Positions 45,801 through 54,663 are shown, counted from the first letter of the stretch. The stretch is DNA of 64,000 bases from an uncultured Prevotellaceae bacterium (GCA_900320845.1 ONTS01000007.1:17615-81614), one strand, 5' to 3'. A program made the numbers and translations. The notes: a model not told the origin generated them from the sequence alone.

Positions 45801-47608
45801 TGGAGTATGAGAGCAGCAAGCTGGGCAACATTGGTGCCGATCTGGTATATATTCCGAAGGACGACGGAAGCCACTACGTTGACGGCATTCTCACAAAGGA
45901 CGGCACAGAGGTATGCACCCTCAACGGCTCGTACCTGCCAGCAGGCGAAGGCGGCCTTGATGCCACACTGGGCATGCAGCGTTTCCCGCTCGACATGGTC
46001 AACGGCTTCCTGGGCGACGGCTTCATTGCCCTGCGCGGATATGCCAACGGAGACATCAGTGTGAAAGGACCGCTCAGCCAACTCGACATCGACGGCGAGC
46101 TACTCACCGACTCTGCATACGTAGAACTGCCCAACTACGGCATTGCCTTGCGTTTCGATGAGAAGCCGTTGCATTTCGACCATAGCACGCTGAAGTTCGA
46201 CAAGTTCAACCTCTACGGCTACAACGACGAGCCACTGACGCTGAATGGCACCCTCGACTTCCGCCGCTTCGATAACATGAGTCTGTCGCTGCGCATGATG
46301 GCACGCAACTTCCAGCTTATCAATGCCAAGGAGACACCGCGATCGGAAGCATACGGCAAGGCATTCATCAACTTCTTCGGCGTAATAAGCGGCCCGGTAA
46401 ACAATCTCACCATGCGCGGACGTACCGATATTCTGGGTTCGACCGACATGACCTACGTGCTTCGCGACTCCCCGCTCGCCACCGACAACCGCCTGCAGGA
46501 GCTCGTCACCTTCGTCGACTTTGCCGACACCACAGCCGTACAGACCAAGAAGGCAGAACTGAGCGGCATGGACATGGACCTCACCATCAACATCGATGAA
46601 GCAGCACACATCAAGTGCGACCTCAATACCGACCATAGCAACTACATTGACTTGATAGGCGGCGGTAACCTGCGACTGCAGACGACGGCCGCCGAGGGAT
46701 TCCGCCTCACTGGACGCTACACCCTTGCCAATGGAGAGATGAAATACTCGCTGCCCGTCATACCATTGAAGACCTTCCACATCAAAGACGGCAGCTACAT
46801 AGAGTTTACCGGTGACCCGGAGAACCCCACACTGAATATCACCGCGGTGGAACAGAAGACCGCTGCTGTATCTGACGGAGGAGGAGTAAGCCGCTCCGTA
46901 GAATTTGAATGTGGTGTGGTAGTAACTCAGACCTTGCAGAACATGGGACTGGAGTTCATCATCAACGCTCCCGAAGACATGACGGTGAGCAACGAGCTCA
47001 ACACCATGTCGAAAGAGGAACGCGGTAAGATTGCCGTGACGATGCTCACCACGGGCATGTATCTCGCCGACGGTAGCGCCAATAGCAACCTGAACATGAA
47101 CAATGCCCTCGGCGCATTCCTCCAGAGCGAAATCAACAACATCACCGGCAAGGCACTGCGCACGCTCGACCTGCAGTTCGGCGTGGACAACACCACCGAT
47201 GCCACAGGCGCACTGCACACCGACTACTCGTTCAAATTTGCAAAACGTTTCTGGAACAACCGACTGAAAATAAGCATCGGTGGTAAGGTATCAACAGGCG
47301 CAGAAGTATACAACCAAGACAACTCTTTCTTGGATAACGTCAACTTCGAATACCGCCTCAGCCCCACATCCAACAAATATGTCAACCTATTCTACGACCG
47401 CAACAGCTACGACTGGATAGAAGGCAACGTGGGCAAGTACGGTGCCGGCTTCTTGTGGAAACGCAAGGTGCAGCACTTCCGCGACATCTTCCGCTTTAAG
47501 AAAGAAACACCCCAGCAGCCGCTGCGCATGATGCGACGCGACAGCACCACGACAACACCCATGCTGCGGCGTGATACCACATACACCACAACAATTCTGC
47601 AACCATGA
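42854..47608 (+). CDS. tamB: TamB-like translocation and assembly module protein (AsmA/DUF490)
   Basis: A 1584-residue inner-membrane-anchored, periplasm-spanning protein. One N-terminal transmembrane helix (about residues 15-32) is followed by the usual AsmA-like VGHVSLKFPLDLAIDEFRML. Long beta-helical repeats (DLNNNVVRLNTATLSDGRFD, GKINANVHSRHPLL) fill the middle. A C-terminal DUF490 domain contains SEINNITGKALRTLDLQFG and the final barrel-like strands (FKFAKRFWNNRLKISIGGKV). TamB proteins form hydrophobic grooves thought to carry lipids or barrel substrates to the outer membrane. It overlaps tamL by four bases (ATGA), so the pair is made together. Confidence 0.93.
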   Translation: MTVNPKKILKWIGTALLSPILLFILLVILLYIPPIQNWVAQKVASYASEKTGMDISVGHVSLKFPLDLAIDEFRMLKANDSLPGVTDTIADVGQLVVDVKLWPLLKSQVEIDGFDLYRTRLNTNGFIADTRVKGDLNHLHLESHSIDLNNNVVRLNTATLSDGRFDVSLGDTVPPDTTESETKWKILVDDLKLNNTALTLHTPRNESTVIADVGTLQTKGAYIDLGTSDYRVQTFEMKDGTVGYRTAAAEARRAKNKADKIPNRNGAFDADDILLTDLNIGFDSLAYKETEIGRHKPKQTSSRLDLDLRHCSFREQSGLQVDDLSGHVTLADGVLKVPTLHLQTEDSRLDANMQVDFNNLGESLREGLYADVDGSIGRSDIMRFAGGALPRCIVTQWPKAPMTVKGLVRGNMQRMEFNHLDINLPGTMQMQATGYAENISGKGPLRANVALHGKTGNTSWLTKPYIDPRTTGVNIPPGIGIDGRVKIDGDTYSGDVSLSQGGGTAKVKGFFDSHATRYEANVSAQQFPLQNFLPGQGLSPFSGTVHIHGNGTDIMSPHTNIIADANIQQLTYGGQSLAGTKLHANVRNGKINANVHSRHPLLQGDITLTATTSGGNMGALIDADMGHMDLQALGITDQQMITSGHLHADVSTDLKNNYRVDGTIRDLTIRQRRGDYHSADINLHLLSRPDTLSARVNTGDMRLRLNADSGHEKLLAKLQKVGEKFSKQYQERSLNQEELYDMLPNMRIDLDAGNDNILAHVLKDKNIGFSQSAIHLTTAPKTGINGDIAIDSIATDGMLIDTMRLGLQTKDNILNFNGQVRNNAENPYYTFNLLFDGQQHERGISLNTSLYDDKNKLALRLGAATEMKDNGMELVMTDLNPVLAYKEFNVNADNHIFLASDQRLSAQLMLRADDGTSIQVYTNDENTEALQDLTVSMQQIDLKNMTEPFPFLPKLGGVLNGDFHIIQTEKQLSVSTAMEVADMEYESSKLGNIGADLVYIPKDDGSHYVDGILTKDGTEVCTLNGSYLPAGEGGLDATLGMQRFPLDMVNGFLGDGFIALRGYANGDISVKGPLSQLDIDGELLTDSAYVELPNYGIALRFDEKPLHFDHSTLKFDKFNLYGYNDEPLTLNGTLDFRRFDNMSLSLRMMARNFQLINAKETPRSEAYGKAFINFFGVISGPVNNLTMRGRTDILGSTDMTYVLRDSPLATDNRLQELVTFVDFADTTAVQTKKAELSGMDMDLTINIDEAAHIKCDLNTDHSNYIDLIGGGNLRLQTTAAEGFRLTGRYTLANGEMKYSLPVIPLKTFHIKDGSYIEFTGDPENPTLNITAVEQKTAAVSDGGGVSRSVEFECGVVVTQTLQNMGLEFIINAPEDMTVSNELNTMSKEERGKIAVTMLTTGMYLADGSANSNLNMNNALGAFLQSEINNITGKALRTLDLQFGVDNTTDATGALHTDYSFKFAKRFWNNRLKISIGGKVSTGAEVYNQDNSFLDNVNFEYRLSPTSNKYVNLFYDRNSYDWIEGNVGKYGAGFLWKRKVQHFRDIFRFKKETPQQPLRMMRRDSTTTTPMLRRDTTYTTTILQP

Positions 47609-49962
47609 GCCATACGCTGACCACCCTGCTGCGCACTATGATCTGCGCCGCCATACTCCTCACGGTAGCGGCTTGCTCTACCACCAGCAAGCTCGAAGAC
47701 GGTGAGAAACTATACATCGGTCTCGACCATATCCGCTTCAACAACTATGAGCCCAACGACCAAGCGTCCTTCACCAAGGAAGAGGTGGAGGCGGTATTGG
47801 AGTGCGAGCCCAACGGTGCATTGTTTGGCAGCAGCTACCACCGCACACCGTTCCCCTACGCCTTGTGGGTGTGGAATGCCTTTTCCGACTCGAAGACCGC
47901 TGTGGGCAAGTGGCTCAACAACACATTCGGCAAGGCACCAGTAACCATCGGCAGCGTAAACCCTGAGCTGCGATCCACTGTGGCAGAGTCGACACTGCAG
48001 GCTCACGGCTACCTGCGTGGTAAGGTGGAACACAGCATCGTACCCTCGAAGAAACCAAAGAAACAACGCATAGGCTATGATGTGGACATGGGCCACCTCT
48101 TCACCCTCGACTCTGTAGCCTACCTCAATTTCCCACGCGCCACCGACAGCCTCATGCAAGCCACCATCGGTGACAGACTGCTGAAACGCGATACACCCTT
48201 CGACGTAGGAACCCTCGACGAGGAACGCTCCCGACTGAGCCGCCTGTTCAGAAACAACGGCTACTACTTTTTCCAACCCGCCTATGTCACCTACTTTGCC
48301 GACACCGTGGCAGTACCTGGACGCGTGCAGCTGCGTGTGCAGATGGCAGACAGCCTCGACGCGCGCGTATATAGAAAGTGGTATATAGGCAACATCGATA
48401 TCAACCTGCGCCGCAGCATGTTCGAGCAACTCGACAACCAACAAGGCACACGACGCTTCACTGCCCACTACCGAGGCAGACGCATACCGCTGCGATGGGC
48501 TGTGTTGTCAAGAGGCGTACGCATGCGGAAAGGACAGCTATATAACTACGACAACTACGCACGCACCATCACCGCCCTCAACGGCAAAGGCGTATTTTCG
48601 TCGGTAGACTGCCGTTTCACACCGCGTAGTGAAAAGAACCGCAACCAGACAGAAAACGGCGCACTAACATCCGACACCGCAACGATAGATACGCTGGACG
48701 TAACCATCAACTGTATCTTCGACAAACCATATGACGTATATCTGGAAACCAACTTCACCGGTAAGACCAACGGTTTCCTCGGCCCCGGACTGGTGATAGG
48801 CCTTACCAAGAAGAACGCCCTGCGCGGTGCCGAGCTGCTCAACGTCAACATTCACGGCAACTACGAATGGCAAACACGTCATGAGACGGAAGGCACGTCT
48901 AACAGCATCCACTCCTACGAGTATGGAGCCGACGTCTCTTTGGACATGCCCCGCCTGCTGCTGCCTTGGCGCACCCGCCGCTTTCGCCGCTGGCAACCGT
49001 CGACAACCATAAAAGCCTCGTTCAACGTGGTGAATCGCGCAAAATACTTCCGTCGCCACATCACCTCGGGAGAGCTGACCTACACCTTCCAGACCTCACG
49101 ACAGTCGCGCCACCAGTTCAGCCCGCTCATCTTTGAGTACAACTACATGAGCCACAAGACCACCGCCTTCGACGAGGTGCTTGTCAATGCGCCCTATCTT
49201 TTAGTGGCGATGCAAGACCAGTTTGTGCCGAAGATGCGCTATATATACACCTACACCTCTCCTCTCTCCCACCGCAACCCCATCTATTGGGAGACCTCGG
49301 TGAGCGAAGCCGGCAACCTGCTCTCATTGGGCTACAGCATAGCCGGAAAGAAGTGGGGACAGAAGGATAAGAAACTGTTCAACAACCCCTTTGCACAGTT
49401 TGTACGTGTAGAGACCGACTTCCGCAAGACATGGTCGGTAGGCGAACACTCGCAACTCGTGGGGCACATCGGCGCCGGCATCATCTACTCCTTCGGCAAC
49501 GCATCCTACAGCCCCTACTCCGAACAGTTCTACGTGGGCGGCGCCAACAGCATACGAGCCTTCAACGTGAGGAGCATAGGTCCCGGCACCTATCATAATG
49601 CCGACAGGAAATACTCGTTCCTCGACCAGACGGGCGACATAAAACTGCTATTCAATCTGGAATACCGCACCCGCCTCTTCGGTAACCTGCACGGTGCCGT
49701 CTTCCTCGATGCCGGCAACGTGTGGACAACGCGTAAAGACGAATACCGCGAAGGCTCAAAGTTCAATGCCGGCCAGCTGCTCGACCAGCTGGCACTGGGC
49801 ACGGGAATAGGTCTGCGCTACGACCTCGACTTCTTCGTCGTGCGACTTGACTGGGGTATCGGCATACACGTGCCCTACGACACAGGCAAGAGCGGATACT
49901 ACAACATACCGAAGTTCAAGGACGGACAAAGCATACACCTCGCCATAGGATATCCGTTCTAA
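47605..49962 (+). CDS. tamL: lipidated TamA-type outer-membrane protein (BamA/Omp85 superfamily)
   Basis: A 785-residue Omp85 protein with a lipoprotein signal peptide (lipobox VAAC after MICAAILLT), the TamL variant typical of Bacteroidetes. POTRA-like repeats fill the first ~350 residues (VNPELRSTVAESTLQAHGYLRGKV, LSRLFRNNGYYFFQPAYVTY). The C-terminal surface-antigen barrel shows GGANSIRAFNVRSIGPG, the Omp85 lid-lock type region, FNLEYRTRLFGNLHGAVFLD and a terminal phenylalanine. It pairs with TamB in the translocation and assembly module. The start is set by the ATGA overlap with tamB. Confidence 0.93.
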   Translation: MSHTLTTLLRTMICAAILLTVAACSTTSKLEDGEKLYIGLDHIRFNNYEPNDQASFTKEEVEAVLECEPNGALFGSSYHRTPFPYALWVWNAFSDSKTAVGKWLNNTFGKAPVTIGSVNPELRSTVAESTLQAHGYLRGKVEHSIVPSKKPKKQRIGYDVDMGHLFTLDSVAYLNFPRATDSLMQATIGDRLLKRDTPFDVGTLDEERSRLSRLFRNNGYYFFQPAYVTYFADTVAVPGRVQLRVQMADSLDARVYRKWYIGNIDINLRRSMFEQLDNQQGTRRFTAHYRGRRIPLRWAVLSRGVRMRKGQLYNYDNYARTITALNGKGVFSSVDCRFTPRSEKNRNQTENGALTSDTATIDTLDVTINCIFDKPYDVYLETNFTGKTNGFLGPGLVIGLTKKNALRGAELLNVNIHGNYEWQTRHETEGTSNSIHSYEYGADVSLDMPRLLLPWRTRRFRRWQPSTTIKASFNVVNRAKYFRRHITSGELTYTFQTSRQSRHQFSPLIFEYNYMSHKTTAFDEVLVNAPYLLVAMQDQFVPKMRYIYTYTSPLSHRNPIYWETSVSEAGNLLSLGYSIAGKKWGQKDKKLFNNPFAQFVRVETDFRKTWSVGEHSQLVGHIGAGIIYSFGNASYSPYSEQFYVGGANSIRAFNVRSIGPGTYHNADRKYSFLDQTGDIKLLFNLEYRTRLFGNLHGAVFLDAGNVWTTRKDEYREGSKFNAGQLLDQLALGTGIGLRYDLDFFVVRLDWGIGIHVPYDTGKSGYYNIPKFKDGQSIHLAIGYPF

Positions 49963-50012
49963 GAGAACAACAGCTACCATCAACCCTTCAAACCCTCAAC
50001 CCTTCAACCTCC

Positions 50013-51584
50013 ATGACCAACGCATCACTACTATGGGTCGACGACGAGATGGAACTGCTTCGCGCACACATCCTCTTCCTCGAAAACAAAGGCTATAACC
50101 TGACGACCGTGACCAACGGCAGCGACGCTATTGAGCAATGCCGCAAACACACCTTCGACCTCATCCTGCTCGACGAGATGATGCCTGGTCTATCGGGACT
50201 GGAGACCCTGCAACACATCAAGGATATACAACCCGACACCCCCGTGGTGATGGTGACCAAAAGCGAGGAAGAAAACATCATGGACCAAGCGATAGGATCC
50301 AAGATTGCTGACTACCTCATCAAGCCTGTCAACCCCAGTCAGATACTGCTCACGCTGAAGAAGAACATCCACCGGCGCGACATCGTCACCGAAGTAGTGA
50401 ATACCAATTACCAGCAGGCGTTCCGTGAGCTATCAATGCAAATTATGGACAGCCGCACTATAGACGATTGGAAGCACATATACCGCAAGCTGGTACGATG
50501 GGAGCTGGACCTGAGTAGCACCGACAGCGCTATGACAGAGCTCCTCATGCAGCAGAAGAGTGAAGCCAACCAGGAGTTTGCCCGCTTCATCAGCAAGCAC
50601 TATGTACACTGGATAGAAGCACGCACCAATCGTGCACAAGATGCCGACATTCCGCTGATGAGTCCCGACATATTCAAGGCCCACATCTTCCCCAGCCTCA
50701 ACGAAGGCGAAAAGATTTTTTTTATCGTAGTAGACAACCTGCGCTACGACCAGTGGCTGACCATTGCCGGCGAACTGCGCGAGAGTTTCGATATCGACGA
50801 ACAGCTGTACCTATCCATACTGCCCACTGCCACACAATACGCACGCAATGCCATCTTCAGCGGACTGATGCCGCGACAGATAGCCGAGATGTTTCCCGAC
50901 CTGTGGGTAGACGAGGACGAGGAAGAAGGAAAAAACCTCAACGAAGAGCCGCTCATACGCACACAACTGGAACGATACAGAAGACACAACACCTTCTCAT
51001 ACCATAAGATAAACGACTCGCAACGTGCCGAACAGTTCATGCAACACCTAAATAACCTACGCACCAACGACCTCAACGTGGTGGTGGTGAACTTCATCGA
51101 CATGCTGTCGCACGCCCGCACAGAGTCGAAGATGGTGCGCGAACTTGCCAACAACGAAGCCGCCTACCGCTCTATCACACTCAGCTGGTTCAGACATTCG
51201 GTGATGGCAGACCTGTTCAAGGCTCTGGCACAGAGCCAATACAAGGTAGTAATTACCACCGACCACGGCTCCATACGCACCAACCGTCCCGTGAAGATTG
51301 TAGGCGACCGAAACACCAACACCAACCTCAGGTACAAGCTGGGTAAGAACCTCGCCTTCAACGAGAAGGAACTCTTCGTCATTCGCAACCCGAAGCAGGC
51401 ACAGCTGCCGGCACCCAACATATCAACGGCATACGTATTTGCCACCAGTGACGACTTTTTTGCTTATCCTAATAATTACAACTACTATGTATCATACTAC
51501 AAGAACACCTTCCAGCATGGAGGCATCTCACTCGAAGAGATGCTTGTTCCGCTCATCACGCTCACTCCGCGCAACCGTTCGTAG
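50013..51584 (+). CDS. porX: PorX-like response regulator with PglZ/alkaline-phosphatase-fold domain
   Basis: A 523-residue two-module regulator. Residues 1-120 are a CheY-like receiver with the acidic pair VDDE, phospho-acceptor Asp54 in LILLDEMMPG, and Lys in LIKPVN. A helical linker follows. Residues ~210-523 are the PglZ domain with FFIVVDNLRYDQWLTI, VVVVNFIDMLSHARTE, TTDHGSIRTNRPVKI and metal-binding Asp/His residues. PorX acts with the kinase PorY and sigma factor SigP to control type IX secretion genes in Porphyromonas. Its conservation also in species without that system is known. No other secretion-system gene is in this window. It begins 50 bases after tamL. Confidence 0.92.
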   Translation: MTNASLLWVDDEMELLRAHILFLENKGYNLTTVTNGSDAIEQCRKHTFDLILLDEMMPGLSGLETLQHIKDIQPDTPVVMVTKSEEENIMDQAIGSKIADYLIKPVNPSQILLTLKKNIHRRDIVTEVVNTNYQQAFRELSMQIMDSRTIDDWKHIYRKLVRWELDLSSTDSAMTELLMQQKSEANQEFARFISKHYVHWIEARTNRAQDADIPLMSPDIFKAHIFPSLNEGEKIFFIVVDNLRYDQWLTIAGELRESFDIDEQLYLSILPTATQYARNAIFSGLMPRQIAEMFPDLWVDEDEEEGKNLNEEPLIRTQLERYRRHNTFSYHKINDSQRAEQFMQHLNNLRTNDLNVVVVNFIDMLSHARTESKMVRELANNEAAYRSITLSWFRHSVMADLFKALAQSQYKVVITTDHGSIRTNRPVKIVGDRNTNTNLRYKLGKNLAFNEKELFVIRNPKQAQLPAPNISTAYVFATSDDFFAYPNNYNYYVSYYKNTFQHGGISLEEMLVPLITLTPRNRS

Positions 51585-52053
51585 CCTGACAGTGCTCGCC
51601 CTCATGACAGTGTTGTTAGGAGCTTGCCGCACCTTCGTACCCGACAAGGACGGCATGATAAGGAACAGCACACCCATCGTCATACAGTCCGGACTACAGC
51701 TCAAGGCTATGTTCAACTATGCCATGCCCATCATCGGAAAGCCCATACAACTGACGGCGCCCTACTATGTGGAAGTGCGCAACGACTCGCTCTTTTCATA
51801 CCTGCCCTACTTCGGCAGAGCCGACTATCTGCCCTACGGAGGAGGCAAAGGACTGGACTTTGAAGCGCCCATACTGCGCATTGACGGCATACACAACGAA
51901 CGGAAACAATGCGACATCTACTACATAGAGGTGCAGACCAACGAGGACTATCACCTCTACGAACTCCAGATGTTTGAAGGCAGCGGCACCGTGCGGCTGG
52001 ATGTACAGTCACGCCAACGCGACCTGATACGCTTTGAGGGATACAAGGAATAA
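51517..52053 (+). CDS. DUF4251 family lipoprotein
   Basis: A 178-residue lipoprotein starting at the ATG 51517, which overlaps the end of porX by 68 bases in another frame. A Met ten codons earlier (51487) is possible. The signal ends in a lipobox LLGAC (Cys at about residue 37, after an Arg/Ser-rich lead). The mature part has the DUF4251 pattern: YYVEVRNDSLFSYLPYFGRAD, GGKGLDFEAPI, YYIEVQTNEDYHLYELQMF, and SGTVRLDVQSRQRDLIRFEG. Members are outer- or inner-membrane lipoproteins of unknown role. The overlap implies translational linkage with PorX. A strong terminator follows. Confidence 0.85.
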   Translation: MEASHSKRCLFRSSRSLRATVRSLTVLALMTVLLGACRTFVPDKDGMIRNSTPIVIQSGLQLKAMFNYAMPIIGKPIQLTAPYYVEVRNDSLFSYLPYFGRADYLPYGGGKGLDFEAPILRIDGIHNERKQCDIYYIEVQTNEDYHLYELQMFEGSGTVRLDVQSRQRDLIRFEGYKE

Positions 52054-52070
52054 CCCTGTAGACAAACAAT

Positions 52071-52115
52071 AAGAACAGGTGGTACGACATCAACATTGTT
52101 GTACCACCTGTTCTT
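52071..52115. terminator. bidirectional terminator between DUF4251 gene and metal permease gene
   Basis: An 18-base stem with one wobble (52071-52088 with 52098-52115) and a nine-base loop. TATT follows on the plus strand. It lies between convergent genes. Confidence 0.75.
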
Positions 52116-52164
52116 TATTCTCTCTTCCACCGGTTTGGCAGGAGCTATGGTGCGGCTTATGCCC

Positions 52165-53346
52165 CTACGAGCAACAACTGCAATGTTTCTTTCCACCTGC
52201 CAGCTTGCGCATGTAGGCTGCCACAAGCAAGATGGCGAGGACAATGGCACTTACCACCTGCCACCAGGCAGCATGCTCATCGTGACAGCACGACACACTC
52301 TGCGAAACGCCAAACCATTGTTGTGGCAACAGGTTGTCAATGATGATGCCTGTGAGAAGCGCGCCGGTGATGATGCTACCCAGATAGGCGATGAGGGTAC
52401 GGGTGCCCAGGTTGCGACGAATGAGCAGAATCGACGCTATGTTGCAGGCGGGACCAGCCATAAGCATGACGAAAGCGGCACCAGGCGACAAGCCTTTCAG
52501 CATCAGGGCAACAGCAATGGGGATGCTACCCGTGGCACAGATATACATCGGCACGCTGATGACGAGTACCAGCAGCATAGACAGCCACGTATTGTCTGCA
52601 AAGACGGCAAAGAAATCGGCAGGAACAAACACGGTGATGAGAGCAGCAACAACCAGTCCCATGACCAACCAACCGCCAATGTCGCCCGCCATATCGACAA
52701 AACCATAGCGCAAGGCTGCAACCATCTTGCTCCAGAAGCCCGTATAGGGTTTCTCCTCATTATGGCAACAGCAGCATGAAGGTTCTTCAGTCTTCTTCTC
52801 CTCCTCTGCATGGCAACAGCAGCATGAAGGTTCTTCGGTCTTTTTCTCCTCCTCAGTGTGGCAACAGCAGCATGAAGGTTCTTCGGTATTCTTCTCCTCC
52901 TCAGTGTGGCAACAGCAGCATGAAAGTTCTTCAGTCTTTTTCTCTCTCTTCTCTCCCTTTGTTGTTCTATTTGCCATGGTTCCTCCGAAGAGTGCTGTGA
53001 GCAGCGCAGCCAGCGGACGAATGATGGCAAAGGGCAGTCCCATGAGCGAGAAGGTGGCGAGTATGGAGTCGACGCCTGTCTGCGGTGTGGCGATGAGGAA
53101 TGCCGTGGTGGCACCCTTCGACCCGCCCTCCTTATGCAAGGATAGGGCTGTAGGCAGCACGCCGCACGAACACAAAGGCAACGGTATGCCCAGCAGCGTG
53201 GCATAGAGCACACTGCGAAAAGAATTGTCGGAGAGATAGTTATGATAGAAATGCGATGGCACGAAGACGTGCATCAGACCTGCGAAGAAGAAACCCAACA
53301 ACAGGTAGGGCGCCATTTCGGTGATGATGGAGATAATCTGTTCCAT
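52165..53346 (-). CDS. SO_0444-type Cu/Zn efflux permease with tandem CCCCH repeats
   Basis: A 393-residue inner-membrane permease of the UPF0718/SO_0444 family, predicted to export soft metal ions. Eight or so spans are present. The first half has VPSHFYHNYLSDNS and the paired cysteines of PLCSCGVLP (Cys59, Cys61), which recur in family members at the pore, and the second half has YICATGSIPIAVAL. Between the two membrane halves (about residues 140-200) lies a soluble loop of four units, each with CCCCH followed by T/A/N-EEEKxTEEPS. The chain ends in HCSCCS. The array and tail look like metal-binding loops that feed or sense the ion. Gene length is otherwise normal. Confidence 0.85.
   Translation of the reverse strand: MEQIISIITEMAPYLLLGFFFAGLMHVFVPSHFYHNYLSDNSFRSVLYATLLGIPLPLCSCGVLPTALSLHKEGGSKGATTAFLIATPQTGVDSILATFSLMGLPFAIIRPLAALLTALFGGTMANRTTKGEKREKKTEELSCCCCHTEEEKNTEEPSCCCCHTEEEKKTEEPSCCCCHAEEEKKTEEPSCCCCHNEEKPYTGFWSKMVAALRYGFVDMAGDIGGWLVMGLVVAALITVFVPADFFAVFADNTWLSMLLVLVISVPMYICATGSIPIAVALMLKGLSPGAAFVMLMAGPACNIASILLIRRNLGTRTLIAYLGSIITGALLTGIIIDNLLPQQWFGVSQSVSCCHDEHAAWWQVVSAIVLAILLVAAYMRKLAGGKKHCSCCS
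52763..52943 (-). repeat. 48-base in-frame tandem repeat, about 3.8 copies
   Basis: Copies start at 52763, 52811, 52859 and 52907 in plus coordinates, exactly 48 bases apart; the last is partial. Each encodes one 16-residue CCCCH unit of the metal permease. Copies differ by a few bases (for example the residue after His is T, T, A or N), so the array has expanded and then drifted a little. Confidence 0.9.
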
Positions 53347-53809
53347 ATATAATTATAAGTGTATTGACGCAGCGAAAGTAGCATGTTGCACTCGCGCTGC
53401 AAAGAAAAATATTGAGAAACTTTCCAACTATGCAACCATGTTGCAACTCCTGCACAAAAGTCATCCCCTTGCTGCATCATCCGTACCCATTTAGCCGATC
53501 ATAGTAGAACAACCGGAAACCAAAGTCGTTGAGATTGGTGAGCAAAGTCGTCGACTTTGCCTTTCAAGCAGGCAACCATTGTCATCGCTTTGGGTTACCA
53601 TTAGAAAGCATTGTCACGCTACCGTACACTTGTTGCTGCTGGATTACCTACGCTATTTTGGGATGAAGGCTGGGGGCTATCCGAAGAACTTCAAATTTAC
53701 GGGATGGCACCCTCATTGCTGCTGCTATGCTGTTGCAATCCTCAAGACGGAAAAGGAACTGACAATCATGCCAGTTCCCTTTCAATTAAATTGTATTTAG
53801 CAGTTGAGG
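53347..53809. other. intergenic region, no gene supported
   Basis: About 460 bases between the divergent start of the metal permease and the end of the peroxiredoxin gene. It holds a 19-base near-palindrome GCAAAGTCG-T-CGACTTTGC (53542-53560), a second AAAGTCG nearby (53522-53528), and the peroxiredoxin terminator (53755-53778). Short open frames here have no homology-like pattern. The upstream part (53360-53460) is where the permease promoter should be, but no clean TAnnTTTG was found. Confidence 0.5.
53755..53778 (-). terminator. terminator of the peroxiredoxin gene
   Basis: GGAACTG/CAGTTCC stem (53755-53761 with 53772-53778). On the minus strand it is followed by TTTTCC. Confidence 0.6.
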
Positions 53810-54520
53810 TTATTTGCCGAGTTTACTTTCCACTTCTTCTTTAGAAATCTGACGAGTGCAGAAGAACCAGTCATAGCAGTGGAGGTCTTTGTCAGCACCC
53901 TCCATTCGGTCTTTAGCGATTCCGCATGAACCAGCAGGAGGAACGATGACTTCGTCGCCTGGACGCCAATCGGCTGGCAGTGCTACACCGAAATTGTCAA
54001 CAGTCTGTAGTCCGATGAGAACGCGTTTGATTTCATCGAAATTACGTCCCAAAGAAAGCGGATAGTACATGATTGTACGAATCTTGTCTTGCGGATCGAT
54101 AAAGAATACCGCACGGACAGCAGAGGTAGAGCTTTCTCCTGGTTGAATCATGCCATACAGGTGGGCAACGTTCATTGTGATATCCACCACGAGCGGGAAT
54201 TTCACTTCCATCCCTTTCATGTTCTTCCAATCAATCTTTTCTTTGATGGTGCGAAGCCAAGCAATGTGACTGTGCAAACCATCGACGGAAAGACCGACGA
54301 GTTGGCAGTTGAGATGTTCAAAGTCTTGTGCCAATGAAGCAAAAGTCATGAATTCTGACGTGCAGACCGGGGTGAAGTCAGCGGGGTGACTGAAAAGAAT
54401 TTTCCATTTACCTTTGTAGTCTGATGGGAAATTGATTTCACCTTGCGTTGTTACAGCCTTAAATTCAGGGGCTGGATCACCGATGCGTGGCATCTGAATA
54501 ATTGTGTTGTTTGTTTCCAT
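53810..54520 (-). CDS. peroxiredoxin (Prx6/archaeal AhpC-like type)
   Basis: Thiol peroxidase of 236 residues that reduces H2O2 and organic peroxides. The N-terminal thioredoxin-like domain carries the peroxidatic Cys53 in PADFTPVCTSEF and the conserved Arg region (AVRAVFFIDP). The long C-terminal part, with WRPGDEVIVPPA, GSCG and CYDWFFC, is typical of the Prx6-like class; the extra cysteines may act as resolving residues. Met10 (MPRIGDPAP) could be the start instead. A -33/-7 promoter lies about 144 bases upstream, leaving a long leader. Confidence 0.93.
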   Translation of the reverse strand: METNNTIIQMPRIGDPAPEFKAVTTQGEINFPSDYKGKWKILFSHPADFTPVCTSEFMTFASLAQDFEHLNCQLVGLSVDGLHSHIAWLRTIKEKIDWKNMKGMEVKFPLVVDITMNVAHLYGMIQPGESSTSAVRAVFFIDPQDKIRTIMYYPLSLGRNFDEIKRVLIGLQTVDNFGVALPADWRPGDEVIVPPAGSCGIAKDRMEGADKDLHCYDWFFCTRQISKEEVESKLGK

Positions 54521-54663
54521 AGTCTTTTTTTATATTGGTTATTGATTAAATATTGGCGAGGTGTCAACGAAACGCCTTGCTTGAGCACTACCTTGAGTAG
54601 TGGAAAAAAAGCTGTTCCTCGCACAAAAGAACGTGTTCTTCAAAGTGATTATTCTTCTGTGTG

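Noticed and set aside
46100-47218. Long minus-strand open frame opposite the end of tamB (372 codons)
   Set aside because: Antisense shadow of a well-supported gene; no signal, domain or promoter.
52096-52779. Plus-strand frame opposite the metal permease
   Set aside because: Overlaps the strong DUF4251/permease terminator and the repeat array; no protein-like pattern.
52763-52943. Regularly spaced 48-base repeats considered as a CRISPR array
   Set aside because: The repeats are contiguous without spacers, in frame, and encode CCCCH units of a permease.
53579-53844. Two overlapping short open frames before the peroxiredoxin terminator
   Set aside because: No promoter, no motif, and they run into the terminator and the peroxiredoxin 3' end.
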